DNA of 64,000 bases from Leuconostoc miyukkimchii (GCF_019656055.1 NZ_BPKY01000001.1:310001-374000); one strand, 5' to 3'; positions 31,489 through 40,999 are shown, counted from the first letter of the stretch. Notes: generated by a model not told the origin, from the letters alone. Numbers and translations are program-made.

Positions 31489-32583
31489 ATGACTAAACAT
31501 CTAGAATTAAGAATATCTAAATTACAAAAATTACTTAAAAAGCTCAACCTTGATGGTCTGATTGTGTATCAAGGCGCAAATATGAAATATTTAACAGAAT
31601 TTAATGGTGGTACAGGTGATGGCGTTGTAGTGGTCGGTGTTGATTCTGTCAGACTAATAACTGATGCACGGTATGAAGAAGATTATAAAACACGGTTACC
31701 AGAAGGTGTTGATTTAAAAATAACACGTGCATATTATGAAGAGGCAGTTGCTACAGTAGTCGCCTTTCAAATTAAAAAGTTAGCCTTTGAATCTGATTTG
31801 CCATACAATGTTTACGATTATATTGATGAGCTATTGCCCGCTGATATCTCATTTGATGCTTTACCTGCAGCAATTGAAGTGCTTCGTGAAGTAAAAGATG
31901 ACAGTGAATTGACTGCATTGCGTAAGGCAGCGAATGCATCAGTCAAGGCTTTTAACGATTTGCTACCATATATCAAAGCTGGAATAACTGAGCGACAAGT
32001 TGCAAACGAATTAGATCGTCTTCAAAAGCATTATGGTGCTGAGAAGGCGTCATTTGACACAATAGTGGCTTCGGGTTATCGCTCAGCATTGCCACATGGT
32101 GAGGCAACAGACAAAGTAATAGAAGACGGGGATGTTGTTACAATAGACTTTGGTTACTATGTTGATGGTTATACATCAGACATCACACGTACAATTGCTG
32201 TGGGAAATATAAGCGATGAGTTAAAAGAAGTGTATGCCATTGTTCATCAAGCTAATAAAAATGCCATTGAAGTCGTGAAGCCTGGCATATCTGGTAGTGA
32301 AGTTGACCGTGTTGCGCGTGATTACATTACAGAACATGGGTACGGAACGGCGTATAATCATTCAACAGGGCACGGTGTCGGTTTAGACATTCATGAAGGT
32401 CCGGCATTAAGTGCACGTTCAAGTGATGAACTACAAGAGGGACATCTTTTGACCATAGAACCTGGTGTGTATCTATCAGGATTAGGTGGTGTTCGCATTG
32501 AAGATGATATTATTGTGACAAAAGATGGCTACGAAAATCTAACGGATGGCATTACCAAAGATTTAATTATCATTGAGGCGTAG
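31489..32583 (+). CDS. pepP: Xaa-Pro aminopeptidase (M24B family)
   Basis: 364 residues from the ATG at 31489 (AAGGAC upstream). It has an N-terminal creatinase-like domain, then a pita-bread catalytic domain with metal ligands in VVTIDFGYYVDGYTSDITRT (two aspartates), STGHGVGLDIHE (histidine), LLTIEPGVY and GGVRIEDDI (glutamates). It removes N-terminal residues before proline in cytoplasmic peptides, important in proteolytic lactic bacteria. Upstream in-frame GTG/ATG codons are less well placed. The gene appears complete. Confidence 0.9.
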   Translation: MTKHLELRISKLQKLLKKLNLDGLIVYQGANMKYLTEFNGGTGDGVVVVGVDSVRLITDARYEEDYKTRLPEGVDLKITRAYYEEAVATVVAFQIKKLAFESDLPYNVYDYIDELLPADISFDALPAAIEVLREVKDDSELTALRKAANASVKAFNDLLPYIKAGITERQVANELDRLQKHYGAEKASFDTIVASGYRSALPHGEATDKVIEDGDVVTIDFGYYVDGYTSDITRTIAVGNISDELKEVYAIVHQANKNAIEVVKPGISGSEVDRVARDYITEHGYGTAYNHSTGHGVGLDIHEGPALSARSSDELQEGHLLTIEPGVYLSGLGGVRIEDDIIVTKDGYENLTDGITKDLIIIEA

Positions 32584-32584
32584 T

Positions 32585-33034
32585 ATGGGACAAGACCGAT
32601 TAGATTTTTTAGTATTCTATCGTGGAAATCTAGTAACTGGTTTTGACTATGTTTATGTCAAACGATATGAAGGTCACGCGTTTTGGCAACACGTTGGAAA
32701 AAACCAGGAACCCAAAGATATATTGGATGTTGATTTTGACTTTTATAACCCTCACTTCAATGAAAATGGTGAATCATTTAATTGGCGTTATCGCGAAAAT
32801 TGGGTGAATATGACAGCCGTTTGGGACGAGTTTGCAAAAACATCAATGAGTTATATTAACACATGGATGCCCGAATATCCTGGTCCGTCTCAATCTGATT
32901 CAAAGTTAAATGATGAATGGGGCGTTCGGTATAAGTCCCCAGGTGATAGTCATGAACGTATAATTTGGGGTCTAAATGCTTTCCCGGCTAATTTACAAGA
33001 TTTTATAACATTTTTGTATCAGTTTGGTAAGTGA
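32585..33034 (+). CDS. Conserved-looking hypothetical protein
   Basis: 149 residues from the ATG at 32585, one base after the pepP stop; GAGGCG lies just upstream. It is rich in aromatic residues (FRFY-type DFLVFYRGNLVTGFDYVYVK, WRYRENWVNMTAVWDEF, HERIIWGLNAFPANLQDF). No membrane segment or signal is present. It is a cytoplasmic protein probably co-transcribed with pepP. No family was recognised. Confidence 0.7.
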   Translation: MGQDRLDFLVFYRGNLVTGFDYVYVKRYEGHAFWQHVGKNQEPKDILDVDFDFYNPHFNENGESFNWRYRENWVNMTAVWDEFAKTSMSYINTWMPEYPGPSQSDSKLNDEWGVRYKSPGDSHERIIWGLNAFPANLQDFITFLYQFGK

Positions 33035-33132
33035 GGCGCTGCACATGTAGCGTCTTTTGTGTAGTTAATATCACATTCTTTTAAATATATATGATGGTGT
33101 ATTAAATCGTGACAAGTTTAGAAAGGGTTTAA

Positions 33133-34482
33133 ATGACAACTGAGACTATACATTTGATGCATACAAATGATATGCATTCGCATTTTGAAAACTGGCCACG
33201 AATTCAGCGATTTTTATTAGAAAAACAACGAAATTATACGCAAAGTTATACGTTTGATATTGGGGATGCAATTGACCGTTTAAACCCACTGACAGACGCT
33301 ACCATGGGTCAAGGTAATATTCATTTCATGAATGCTGTGCATTATGATGCAGTAACAATTGGAAATAATGAAGGTTTGGTGCTGCCGCATGATGATATGA
33401 ACCGATTATACGATCATGCTAATTTCGATGTTTTGTTAAGTAATCTGAAAGAATATCCAGATAAAAAGGATCCCAAATGGTCTAAAAACTATAAAATTAT
33501 AACTACCGATTTAGGAACTAAAATTGGGATTTTTGGTTTGACAGCACCATATGACTTAACATATCCTTCTCTGGGTTGGCAGCCAGTGGGTGTGGATGAT
33601 ACGATTGATAAATTGTTGCCATTTCTGCGAGAGAAATCTGATATAGTAATTTTGTTATCTCATTTGGGGCTTCCCACTGATGAACATATTGGTGAAATGT
33701 ATGATATTGATGTTATTATTGGCGCACATACACATCATTTGTTAGAGCATGGTAAAATGGTTAAAGGAACATTATTAGCTGCTGCAGGGCGCTACGGTGA
33801 TCATGTCGGTGATATTGAGTTGGACGTGTCAGATCATATTCTTGTCAACAAAACAGCCATCACGACACCAACATATGAGATGTCAGAAAATGATCGTGAC
33901 TATGATATCATTCGTGGCTCACTAAAAAAAGGGCAGCAACTACTTGAAGCGCAACACGTTGCGTTACTACCTCGCGATATTGGTGTTGATGAACAAAGCT
34001 ATGATGCCTTGCGTGCATTAAAAAACTATTTTGATGTACCCGCTGCAATGTTATCGACTGGCATGTTTGTTGAGGATTTACTACAAGGGCAATTAACTCG
34101 TTATGAATTATTAGAAAGTATGCCACATGCAATTAATCCGATGTTGATGACACTGACAGGAGCAGAACTTTCATCATTATTTGAGGAAATAGGCAAACAG
34201 CAGGCATGGTTAGCAACGCTGGCAATGAAGGGAAGTGGCTTTCGTGGTAAAGTATTTGGTTATATGCGTTTTGATGGTATCACTAAACAACATGATGGCC
34301 AAATATTTTATCAAGGTAAAGCAATAGAAGCACAGCAAACTTATCAAATTGCAACGCTTGATCATTATAAGTGGATACCTTTTTTCCCTGTTATACAAGA
34401 TGCATCAGTAAAAATTCAGTTGCATATTTTACTAAGAGAATTAATGGCAGATTATTATCATGAAAAATATGGTATGACTTAA
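33133..34482 (+). CDS. yunD: 5'-nucleotidase-like metallophosphoesterase (YunD)
   Basis: A 449-residue protein. The N-terminal metallophosphoesterase domain has LMHTNDMHSHFENW, FDIGDAIDR, IGNNEG, LSHLG and GAHTHHLLEHG. The C-terminal part (residues 280-440) is a 5'-nucleotidase C-like domain. No signal peptide is present, so the enzyme is cytoplasmic, as expected for YunD. YunD-like proteins hydrolyse nucleotides or UDP-sugars; the exact substrate is uncertain. It precedes yutD with 15 bases between, an order seen in Bacillus relatives. Confidence 0.87.
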   Translation: MTTETIHLMHTNDMHSHFENWPRIQRFLLEKQRNYTQSYTFDIGDAIDRLNPLTDATMGQGNIHFMNAVHYDAVTIGNNEGLVLPHDDMNRLYDHANFDVLLSNLKEYPDKKDPKWSKNYKIITTDLGTKIGIFGLTAPYDLTYPSLGWQPVGVDDTIDKLLPFLREKSDIVILLSHLGLPTDEHIGEMYDIDVIIGAHTHHLLEHGKMVKGTLLAAAGRYGDHVGDIELDVSDHILVNKTAITTPTYEMSENDRDYDIIRGSLKKGQQLLEAQHVALLPRDIGVDEQSYDALRALKNYFDVPAAMLSTGMFVEDLLQGQLTRYELLESMPHAINPMLMTLTGAELSSLFEEIGKQQAWLATLAMKGSGFRGKVFGYMRFDGITKQHDGQIFYQGKAIEAQQTYQIATLDHYKWIPFFPVIQDASVKIQLHILLRELMADYYHEKYGMT

Positions 34483-34497
34483 AAGAGAGGTGAATGA

Positions 34498-35031
34498 ATG
34501 GATCGTGAAACATTAAAAGCACAAACATTGTTACAACAAGAAGAACGTAAAACGGCGTATCAAATTACGCGGCATGGCGATGAAATAGAAATTGATAAAC
34601 TGACGCTTGAATTGGTTGAAAACTTTAAAAATGCATTTGATACGGAGAAATTAGCTGTACGATATACACCACTGTTGGCGCAATATGATTATATTGTGGG
34701 TGATATTTCAGCAGAACAGCTAAGAATGAAGGGCTTTTACCGTAATGAAAAAAATGTTGCTGGGCAAAATAAGATAGAAGCACTACAGGACTATTTGTAT
34801 GAATATGTTAACTTTGGTGCACCTTACTTTGTTCTAGAAAATGTTAATCCGCGAAAGTTGGAGCGAGAAGAACGCCCAAAAAATAATAACAAGCGTCCAC
34901 GTAAAAATGTTCGTAAACATTCTGAAAAGGACAAAAACAACAGTAAATCAAAAACAACGGTACAACCTAAAAAAGAGCAAGTAAATACTAAAAAGCCAAG
35001 TAAGCGGCCATTTGTTATTAAACAAAAATAG
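34498..35031 (+). CDS. yutD: YutD family protein
   Basis: 177 residues. The N-terminal 120 residues are the YutD/DUF1027 domain (FKNAFDTEKLAVRYTPLLAQ, YDYIVGDISAEQLRMKGFY). The C-terminal 55 residues are a lysine-, asparagine- and serine-rich tail (KNNNKRPRKNVRKHSEKDKN) that should be disordered and could bind RNA or DNA. The ribosome-binding site is GAGAGGTGA. The function of YutD is unknown. It ends at a terminator. Confidence 0.87.
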   Translation: MDRETLKAQTLLQQEERKTAYQITRHGDEIEIDKLTLELVENFKNAFDTEKLAVRYTPLLAQYDYIVGDISAEQLRMKGFYRNEKNVAGQNKIEALQDYLYEYVNFGAPYFVLENVNPRKLEREERPKNNNKRPRKNVRKHSEKDKNNSKSKTTVQPKKEQVNTKKPSKRPFVIKQK

Positions 35032-35065
35032 CAATCAAACTTTATAGTTGATTGCTATTTTTGTG
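35030..35065 (+). terminator. Terminator after yutD
   Basis: AATAGCAATCAA pairs with TTGATTGCTATT, followed by TTTG. Confidence 0.85.
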
Positions 35066-35070
35066 AACAT

Positions 35071-35099
35071 AAAAAGCCGCAACCGAAGTTGCGACTTGA
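35071..35099 (-). terminator. Terminator of tRNA-Glu
   Basis: On the minus strand AGTCGCAAC-TTCG-GTTGCGGC is followed by TTTTT. Confidence 0.85.
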
Positions 35100-35101
35100 T
35101 A

Positions 35102-35173
35102 TAGCTCGTGAGAGAATCGAACTCTCGATTCCGCCGTGAAAGGGCAGCGTCTTAGCCACTTGACCAACGAGCC
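35102..35173 (-). tRNA. tRNA-Glu (UUC)
   Basis: The reverse complement begins GGCTCGTTGGTCAAGTGG, has the anticodon arm TGCCC-TTTCACG-GCGG with anticodon TTC, and the T-arm CGAGAGTTCGATTCTCTC. This is the usual tRNA-Glu layout. CCA is not encoded. Confidence 0.95.
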
Positions 35174-35274
35174 ATGGTCAGTGATGTCTGATAAGTACCA
35201 GACAACTATATTAGTATAACAAAAACTAGTATAGGCGTCAACGCTTAAATCGTTTTAGAAAGAAGAATTATGAA

Positions 35275-36315
35275 TTAATCAAGTGGTACGTCGACTGCCC
35301 AACCTTCAGGTCCTTTTTCGTCCCCGTATTGAATAGCAGTTAAACGATCATATAATTTTTGTGTCCATGGGCCAACTTCAGTTTCTGAATAAAAGACATG
35401 TTTATTACCATTGTGTGTGATTGAACCAACTGGAGAAATCACAGCTGCTGTCCCCATAGCGCCAGCTTCAGAGAATTGATCAAGATCATTTATTGAAATA
35501 GTTGTTTCTTCGGCTTTAAGTCCCAATTCTTCAGCAACTTGAAGAAGAGAATATTTGGTAACTGAAGGCAAAATAGATGGTGATTTTGGTGTAAGGAAAC
35601 GACCATCTTTTGTAATACCAAAGAAATTGGCTGAGCCTAGCTCTTCAATGTTTTCATGCAAACGTGGATCTAAATACACAACATCAGAATATCCTGCCGC
35701 ATGTGCTTCATCACCAGCAAGCATAGATGCACCATAATTACCACCGGCTTTAGCTGCGCCAGTACCGCCATGAGCTGCACGATCATATTGATTTGTTACA
35801 TAAGCAGTTGGTGTTAAGCCACCCTTATAATATGCACCGACAGGCGTTGCATAAACCTCAAAAACATAGTTATCAGCTGGATGTACACCAACAACTGGTC
35901 CGCCACCAAACTCAAATGGTCGAAGATAAAGTGTAGCACCTGTGCCATATGGTGGGATGAAATCTTTGTTTGCCTTTGTTACTTCTCTCAAGCCACGAAG
36001 AAATAGTTCTTCAGGTACTGGAGCCAACATCAGACGATTAGCTGATGTTTGTAGGCGTTTGGCATTACGATCTGGTCTGAAAAAGTTAGCGCCACCATCC
36101 TTACGACCATAAACCTTCAAGCCTTCAAAAATATTTTGACCATAGTGTAGGCCGGTTGCAGCTTCGTTTACGGGGATATTTGAGTCAGTTTCTAGTCCAC
36201 CTTCGTTCCACTGACCGTCTTTATAGTAAGCACGGAAACGATATGGCAAATCATGGTATTCAAATCCAAGTTCGGACCAGTTAAAATCTGAGGGTTTTAC
36301 TTTTTCTTGTGTCAT
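35275..36315 (-). CDS. ilvE: Branched-chain amino acid aminotransferase
   Basis: A 346-residue class IV PLP enzyme with GLHYGQNIFEGLKVY, the lysine-containing GTGAAKAGGNYGASM and the C-terminal FSEAGAMGTAAVISP. It interconverts leucine, isoleucine and valine with their keto acids. In lactic bacteria it often works in catabolism and flavour formation. It lies on the minus strand after the EIIC-like gene, 57 bases downstream, so it may share its leader-controlled transcript. Length is normal. Confidence 0.93.
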   Translation of the reverse strand: MTQEKVKPSDFNWSELGFEYHDLPYRFRAYYKDGQWNEGGLETDSNIPVNEAATGLHYGQNIFEGLKVYGRKDGGANFFRPDRNAKRLQTSANRLMLAPVPEELFLRGLREVTKANKDFIPPYGTGATLYLRPFEFGGGPVVGVHPADNYVFEVYATPVGAYYKGGLTPTAYVTNQYDRAAHGGTGAAKAGGNYGASMLAGDEAHAAGYSDVVYLDPRLHENIEELGSANFFGITKDGRFLTPKSPSILPSVTKYSLLQVAEELGLKAEETTISINDLDQFSEAGAMGTAAVISPVGSITHNGNKHVFYSETEVGPWTQKLYDRLTAIQYGDEKGPEGWAVDVPLD

Positions 36316-36372
36316 AAATATTCTTCTTTCTTATCAAAATATAATAATTATACTATAACGCTTAAATTATAA

Positions 36373-37497
36373 TTAAACAACGTCTAAATGTAAATCGTTT
36401 ACCTTTGTTTTGCCAGCTTTTTTAAGGAAATAGTACATGACCATACTGCTTACAACTGGAATAACAACACCGAATACAGCTACTAGTACCAAGCCACGTG
36501 GATCTGTTGCGGCGAGGGTTAGTGGTGCAATAAAGCCATTCAAACCTAATCCAGCTATCGCAAATGGTACCTTCAAATGGAATACACCAACAGCAACCAT
36601 TGCTGACAATCCAGCAATAACTGCTGGGCCAACCATTAGTAACGGACTTTTAAGTAAATTAGGAAATTGTACTTTTGGTGTAACGATTGTTTGGGCAAAG
36701 TTAGCACCAAGATTATTTTGTGTCCATCCCATTGCTGTATAAACAACAAATCCAGCAGTAGTACCAACTAATGCAGCACCACCAGATAGTGGGTCTAACA
36801 TAACAGCAATTGCCAATGCAGCAGACGAAGCGGGTGTCATTAGGAATAGGAACCATACGACTGAAACAACAAATGCACCAAGAAATGGGTTAACGCTCAT
36901 TGTTGATGCCAATGATTCTGAAACCCAATTTAGAAACGGTGTTGTAACTGCAGCTGTGCCTAGTCCAAAAAATGTACCAGCTAATGTTGCACCGAAGGGC
37001 ACCAATATCATATCTAGTGGTGTTTTGCCGGTTAACCAATTACCAACAAATACGGCAAGCAATGCTGCTAAAACTGCAGATACAGGTTGACCAGATGTCA
37101 AAACCAGAGAGCCTGCAGCTTGATCAGCAACCCAACCTGTTGCAGTGTGGGTTGCTGGTGAAACAGCCGATGTGAAATAAACAGCGTTTGAGCCAACTGT
37201 TGCGGAAATAAGTGCGGCTCCTGTTGTTAAAATATTTGATCGCATCATAATCGCAATACCGACACCAAGAGCGGGGGCGAGCATTTTTTGTCCCATTAAT
37301 CCTGCTTGTACAAGCGGTGTATAATGAAGTATATTACCTAGTGATGCTAGTAGCAGTCCCATACCTAGCACTGCAAGAATAGCATTTGAGATGCCTGTTG
37401 AGACATCGAAAACGACCTCACGTGTAGTGCGTGGTTGTTCCTTTTTGTCCATTAATGTCATGTTGCTTTCAGACTCTGATGGTGTAGTTGTGCTCAT
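36373..37497 (-). CDS. PTS EIIC-like membrane permease (PTS_EIIC_2 / PfoR family)
   Basis: The start at 37497 is set by GGAGGAAATCATC; 374 residues. About ten hydrophobic helices are seen, with glycine/alanine-rich signatures such as GIAIMMRSNILTTGAALISA, VGNWLTGKTPLDMILVPFGA and GFIAPLTLAA. This is the stand-alone PTS_EIIC_2 family, which lacks EIIA/EIIB domains. Its substrate is not established. No PTS partner is nearby. A 285-base leader with an attenuator-like structure precedes it, and ilvE follows on the same strand, hinting at a link to amino acid or keto-acid metabolism rather than sugars. Confidence 0.85.
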   Translation of the reverse strand: MSTTTPSESESNMTLMDKKEQPRTTREVVFDVSTGISNAILAVLGMGLLLASLGNILHYTPLVQAGLMGQKMLAPALGVGIAIMMRSNILTTGAALISATVGSNAVYFTSAVSPATHTATGWVADQAAGSLVLTSGQPVSAVLAALLAVFVGNWLTGKTPLDMILVPFGATLAGTFFGLGTAAVTTPFLNWVSESLASTMSVNPFLGAFVVSVVWFLFLMTPASSAALAIAVMLDPLSGGAALVGTTAGFVVYTAMGWTQNNLGANFAQTIVTPKVQFPNLLKSPLLMVGPAVIAGLSAMVAVGVFHLKVPFAIAGLGLNGFIAPLTLAATDPRGLVLVAVFGVVIPVVSSMVMYYFLKKAGKTKVNDLHLDVV

Positions 37498-37586
37498 GAT
37501 GATTTCCTCCGTGTTCGCCTTGCAATACATATTACAAAGTCAGTAGTATGTTACGATACTGTGAATTTAAAAACTCAAAAGAAAAA

Positions 37587-37692
37587 GAGACGCTAGAATT
37601 CTAGCGTCTCCTGAAAATGTTAAATGCCAACATTTTGGACGCCAGTCGAAGTAACTTTCCGACTGGTGTGCAAAAACAGACCAGCGGAAAGT
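37587..37692 (-). promoter_or_regulatory. Structured leader with terminator/antiterminator, riboswitch-like
   Basis: Within the leader of the EIIC-like gene (minus strand) an extended stem ACTTTCCG(A)CTGGT/ACCAGCGGAAAGT spans 37654-37692. CCAGTCG (37642-37648) can instead pair with CGACTGG (37660-37666). A terminator GAGACGCTAGAA-TTCTAGCGTCTC (37587-37610) is followed on the minus strand by TTTTTC. The upstream CTGGCGTC (37638-37645) can pair with GACGCTAG of the terminator, giving an antiterminator. These exclusive folds are typical of riboswitches or protein-controlled attenuators. No known class was recognised. Confidence 0.6.
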
Positions 37693-37788
37693 CAAATAAT
37701 AATGACTACGTTGATCTTGACATTTTTTGTGAAGTTGTATGAACTTAACATGTGCATTGACATAATTTCCTTTGAGTTAATAAATAGT

Positions 37789-37817
37789 ATTATGGCATCT
37801 ACATGAAAAAATGTCAA
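37789..37817 (-). promoter_or_regulatory. Promoter of the EIIC-like gene
   Basis: On the minus strand TTGACA (37812-37817), a 17-base spacer and CATAAT (37789-37794). Transcription should start near 37782, 285 bases before the gene. Confidence 0.75.
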
Positions 37818-37863
37818 TACTTTCATTAAAAATTCATCTTGTGTCAATTGTATAATGATTTGC

Positions 37864-37869
37864 TATAAT
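37864..37869 (+). promoter_or_regulatory. Extended -10 promoter of the dehydrogenase gene
   Basis: TGCTATAAT (hexamer at 37864-37869) lies 26 bases before the ATG, divergent from the EIIC promoter. The ribosome-binding site TTGGAG follows. Confidence 0.6.
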
Positions 37870-37895
37870 GATAGAAAATAGATTGGAGCTAATAT

Positions 37896-38837
37896 ATGTT
37901 ACTTTTAGCTGTTAAAGCAATTAACGCCTCGAATCGTGAATTTTTATCCCAAAATGGTATTACTGTTGTAACGCCAGATACAATTACTGATGAACAAATT
38001 CCCAAAATTGTAATTAGTTATGCTTGGGATAATGATATTGGTGAAAAAATTTTGAGTGATCCAAATTCGAAATTGAAATGGATTCAAGCGCAATCTGCTG
38101 GTGTTGATTACTTACCTTTAGCGCAATTAAAGGAGCGCCATATTATTGTCACAAATGCCAGCGGTTTGAAAGCGACACCTATTGCACAAACGGTTTTAAG
38201 TTATATTTTATATTTCTCACGTGGCCTTAATGTTTATGCCACGCGACACCATTGGGAACCTTTTACAAATCAATATTTAATTAATGAATTACCTGTTTTA
38301 GTTTTTGGTACAGGAAAAATTGGACAACAGATTGCTGCACATATCAAAGCATTTGGGGGTACAGTGTATGGTGTCAATACGACGGGACATGATGTTCCAG
38401 GATTTGATGCAGTGTATTCAATGTCAAATTATCAAGAGGCTTTGGTAAAATCACGTGTCGTTGTTGATGGATTGCCAGGTACAAAGCATACTGAAAACTT
38501 TTTTGATAACCAATTTTTTGAGCAAGTTAATCAGCTATACTTATTTATTAATATTGGTCGTGGCACGACTTTAAATCAAAATGACTTACTTTCAGCTATT
38601 GATGATTCGCGAGTAAAATACGCAGCACTTGATGTGACAACACCTGAACCTTTACCAAAAAATCATCCGTTATTTGAGCGGCCACAGGTATTAATTACAC
38701 AACATACGAGTTGGGGTGAACATGTTAATGCCGGACGTACTGGTGGCCTTTTTCATTTGTTTGAACTAAACGTACCGTCTTTCGTTTCACAAGGCATAAT
38801 TGAACACAATGTTGTTAATCTTGAAAAAGGTTATTAG
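37896..38837 (+). CDS. D-2-hydroxyacid dehydrogenase family protein
   Basis: A 313-residue NAD(P)-dependent dehydrogenase. The nucleotide-binding motif is VLVFGTGKIGQQIAAH near residue 135, and the catalytic triad is arginine in INIGRG, glutamate in TPEPLP and histidine in ITQHTSWGEH. It is shorter than D-lactate dehydrogenase and resembles phosphoglycerate dehydrogenase-like or D-hydroxyisocaproate-type enzymes. Divergent from an EIIC gene followed by ilvE, it could reduce branched-chain keto acids, but that is inference from neighbours. Confidence 0.85.
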   Translation: MLLLAVKAINASNREFLSQNGITVVTPDTITDEQIPKIVISYAWDNDIGEKILSDPNSKLKWIQAQSAGVDYLPLAQLKERHIIVTNASGLKATPIAQTVLSYILYFSRGLNVYATRHHWEPFTNQYLINELPVLVFGTGKIGQQIAAHIKAFGGTVYGVNTTGHDVPGFDAVYSMSNYQEALVKSRVVVDGLPGTKHTENFFDNQFFEQVNQLYLFINIGRGTTLNQNDLLSAIDDSRVKYAALDVTTPEPLPKNHPLFERPQVLITQHTSWGEHVNAGRTGGLFHLFELNVPSFVSQGIIEHNVVNLEKGY

Positions 38838-38925
38838 CTGTGAAATTAGAAACATAAATCAAAATAAATATAAGTTAAGTAGTGGTAAAATTAGTTTTTG
38901 TAAATCAATGAGGGGATATTATTTT

Positions 38926-39642
38926 ATGAAAAAGATAGCACACCGTGGTATTTCAGCGCAAGCACCAGAAAATACGCGTGCGGCATTTGAAAAAATGATA
39001 GAGGTGGGGGCAAAGTGGCTTGAAACTGATATTGATATGACATCTGATGGTGAATTAGTTTTAATTCATGATGACAAAGTTGATCGTACATCGGATAGCC
39101 AGGGATTCATTAATGATATGACATTGGCTGAACTACAAGAAATTGATTTTGGTCAATGGTTTAGTAACGCATACGGAGATGAAAAAATAGTAACACTTAG
39201 TTGGTTGATTGATTTTATCAACAAGCATCATCTCAATGTTAATTTTGAATTGAAAACTGAATTAAAGGGCAAAAGACAAACTGACTATTTAACACGTGTT
39301 CATCAGGCTTTAAGTCATGTTACTACAGAAAGCAAAATGATTGTTTCCAGTTTTGATGTGGATTTATTGGCAAAATTTCATCAATTAATGCCTCAAATTG
39401 AAATAGGATTACTTTTTGAAGACAAGTTACCTGACAATTGCGTTGCTCTTGCTAATTTGGTTGGTGCAACATACATTCATCCTGATGTAACATACTTGAC
39501 ACAGGAACAAACTAAATATCTTATCAAAAATAATTTTGGTGTCAATGTGTGGACGGTTAATGAACGAACCACTTTTGATCGTCTAAAAAGATGGGGTGTT
39601 ACGGCTATTTTTAGCGATTTTCCAACGGAAAGTCCTAATTGA
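38926..39642 (+). CDS. glpQ: Glycerophosphodiester phosphodiesterase
   Basis: 238 residues from the ATG at 38926 (AGGGGATATT upstream). The GDPD motifs are KIAHRGISAQAPENTRAAFE at the start, WLETDIDMTSDGELVLIHDD (metal ligands E and D, catalytic histidine) and VNFELKTE. A C-terminal VNVWTVNE is also typical. There is no signal peptide, so it is cytoplasmic. It hydrolyses glycerophosphodiesters to glycerol-3-phosphate. It sits 88 bases after the dehydrogenase gene. Confidence 0.9.
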   Translation: MKKIAHRGISAQAPENTRAAFEKMIEVGAKWLETDIDMTSDGELVLIHDDKVDRTSDSQGFINDMTLAELQEIDFGQWFSNAYGDEKIVTLSWLIDFINKHHLNVNFELKTELKGKRQTDYLTRVHQALSHVTTESKMIVSSFDVDLLAKFHQLMPQIEIGLLFEDKLPDNCVALANLVGATYIHPDVTYLTQEQTKYLIKNNFGVNVWTVNERTTFDRLKRWGVTAIFSDFPTESPN

Positions 39643-39673
39643 ATGATGGTGTTTTACTTGTTTGGAGAAGAAA

Positions 39674-40999
39674 ATGGCAAAGTTAGTAGAGAAACGTGAA
39701 GCACATATATCAGCACGTTATAAAAGCATCCTGAAAAGTTTAGATAATACATGGCATCCTCTTGACGATTCGCGTGTAAAAATTGTGCGCGAAGTACTAG
39801 AATGGTTGGAACACCCTGATGAGAAGTTAAAGATAATACATATTGCTGGAACAAATGGTAAAACGTCCACAGGTGCGATGTTGGGATCGATTTTAAAAGC
39901 AAATGGTTATTCTTATGGTCATTTTTCGAGTCCATTTATCATATCGTCACGTGAACAAATTTGTATCGATGACGTCATGATTACGAAAAGTGAATTTATT
40001 GTTTATTATGAAAAATTAGTCACATGTTTTAAATTACATGGTGTTACAGCCAATCATCTATCTTATTTTGAATATTTTACTGTCATCTCGTTACTTTATT
40101 TTGCTGACCATCAAGTTGACTTTGTTTTATTTGAGGCTGGTTTAGGTGGTCTTCGTGATGCAACAAATGCGATTGCATCACCATTATTAACAGTGTTTAC
40201 AAAAGTTAGTATTGATCATCAAGGTTTAATAGGACGTAATTTAACGGAAATAGCTGAAAATAAGGCAGCCATTATCAAACAAGGAACATGGGTGATAGAT
40301 TATCCAGGACAAGAATTAGCGGTTCGTCAAGTATTAAAAGCGCGTACAGCAGCCGTAAATGCTAAATGGTGTGAATATCAGCCAGATCAAATAATTATTG
40401 CCAAAACAACGCTTTTGGGTTTGGATCTGATTATTAATGGCACACCTGGGTATTTTTTAAGTATGCCGGGGGCATTTCAGGTTCATAATTTTAGTATTGT
40501 GTTAAAAGTAAAAACAGCACTAGAAGAGATGGGATATAAATTTGAACAGGACAAAACACGTGAAGGTTTAACCAATGTACATCTATTAGGTCGCATGGAT
40601 TATCATAAGGATTCAAATATTTTGTTTGATGCCGCTCATAATGTTGACGGTGTTACTGCTTTGGTGTCGGCAATTAATGCTTGGCACTTAAAAATTAAAC
40701 CAACTTTGATTTTGGGTGTGTTAAAAGATAAAGATTATCATGGTATGTTGGACACAATTGTTCCCATTGTACAACGTATTATTACAATTACACCAAGTAA
40801 TAAAACGCGTGCTTTGTCGGCAGAAGAATTGGCTGCAGAATTACTTGCAGATTATCCAAATATTGATGTTGAAATTGCAAGCGATGCTTCTGCAGCTATC
40901 TCACTTGCAATGCGTGTGCGTGAATCTTCTCAAGCTTTGATTGTTGTTACAGGTTCTTTTTATACATTGAGCGCAATACAAGCGGACTATAGAATCTAA
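39674..40999 (+). CDS. folC: Folylpolyglutamate synthase / dihydrofolate synthase
   Basis: 441 residues from the ATG at 39674, which follows TTTGGAGAAG. It is a Mur-ligase family protein: IIHIAGTNGKTSTGAMLGSI (ATP site), FEAGLGGLRDATNAI, and LFDAAHNVDG in the C-terminal domain. It adds glutamate to folates, and perhaps to dihydropteroate. An upstream in-frame TTG at 39662 is less likely. No other folate genes are nearby. Confidence 0.92.
   Translation: MAKLVEKREAHISARYKSILKSLDNTWHPLDDSRVKIVREVLEWLEHPDEKLKIIHIAGTNGKTSTGAMLGSILKANGYSYGHFSSPFIISSREQICIDDVMITKSEFIVYYEKLVTCFKLHGVTANHLSYFEYFTVISLLYFADHQVDFVLFEAGLGGLRDATNAIASPLLTVFTKVSIDHQGLIGRNLTEIAENKAAIIKQGTWVIDYPGQELAVRQVLKARTAAVNAKWCEYQPDQIIIAKTTLLGLDLIINGTPGYFLSMPGAFQVHNFSIVLKVKTALEEMGYKFEQDKTREGLTNVHLLGRMDYHKDSNILFDAAHNVDGVTALVSAINAWHLKIKPTLILGVLKDKDYHGMLDTIVPIVQRIITITPSNKTRALSAEELAAELLADYPNIDVEIASDASAAISLAMRVRESSQALIVVTGSFYTLSAIQADYRI

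Noticed and set aside
36437-36742. Long open frame antisense to the EIIC-like gene
   Set aside because: It lies wholly opposite a recognised membrane protein gene, has no ribosome-binding site and its composition mirrors the other strand.
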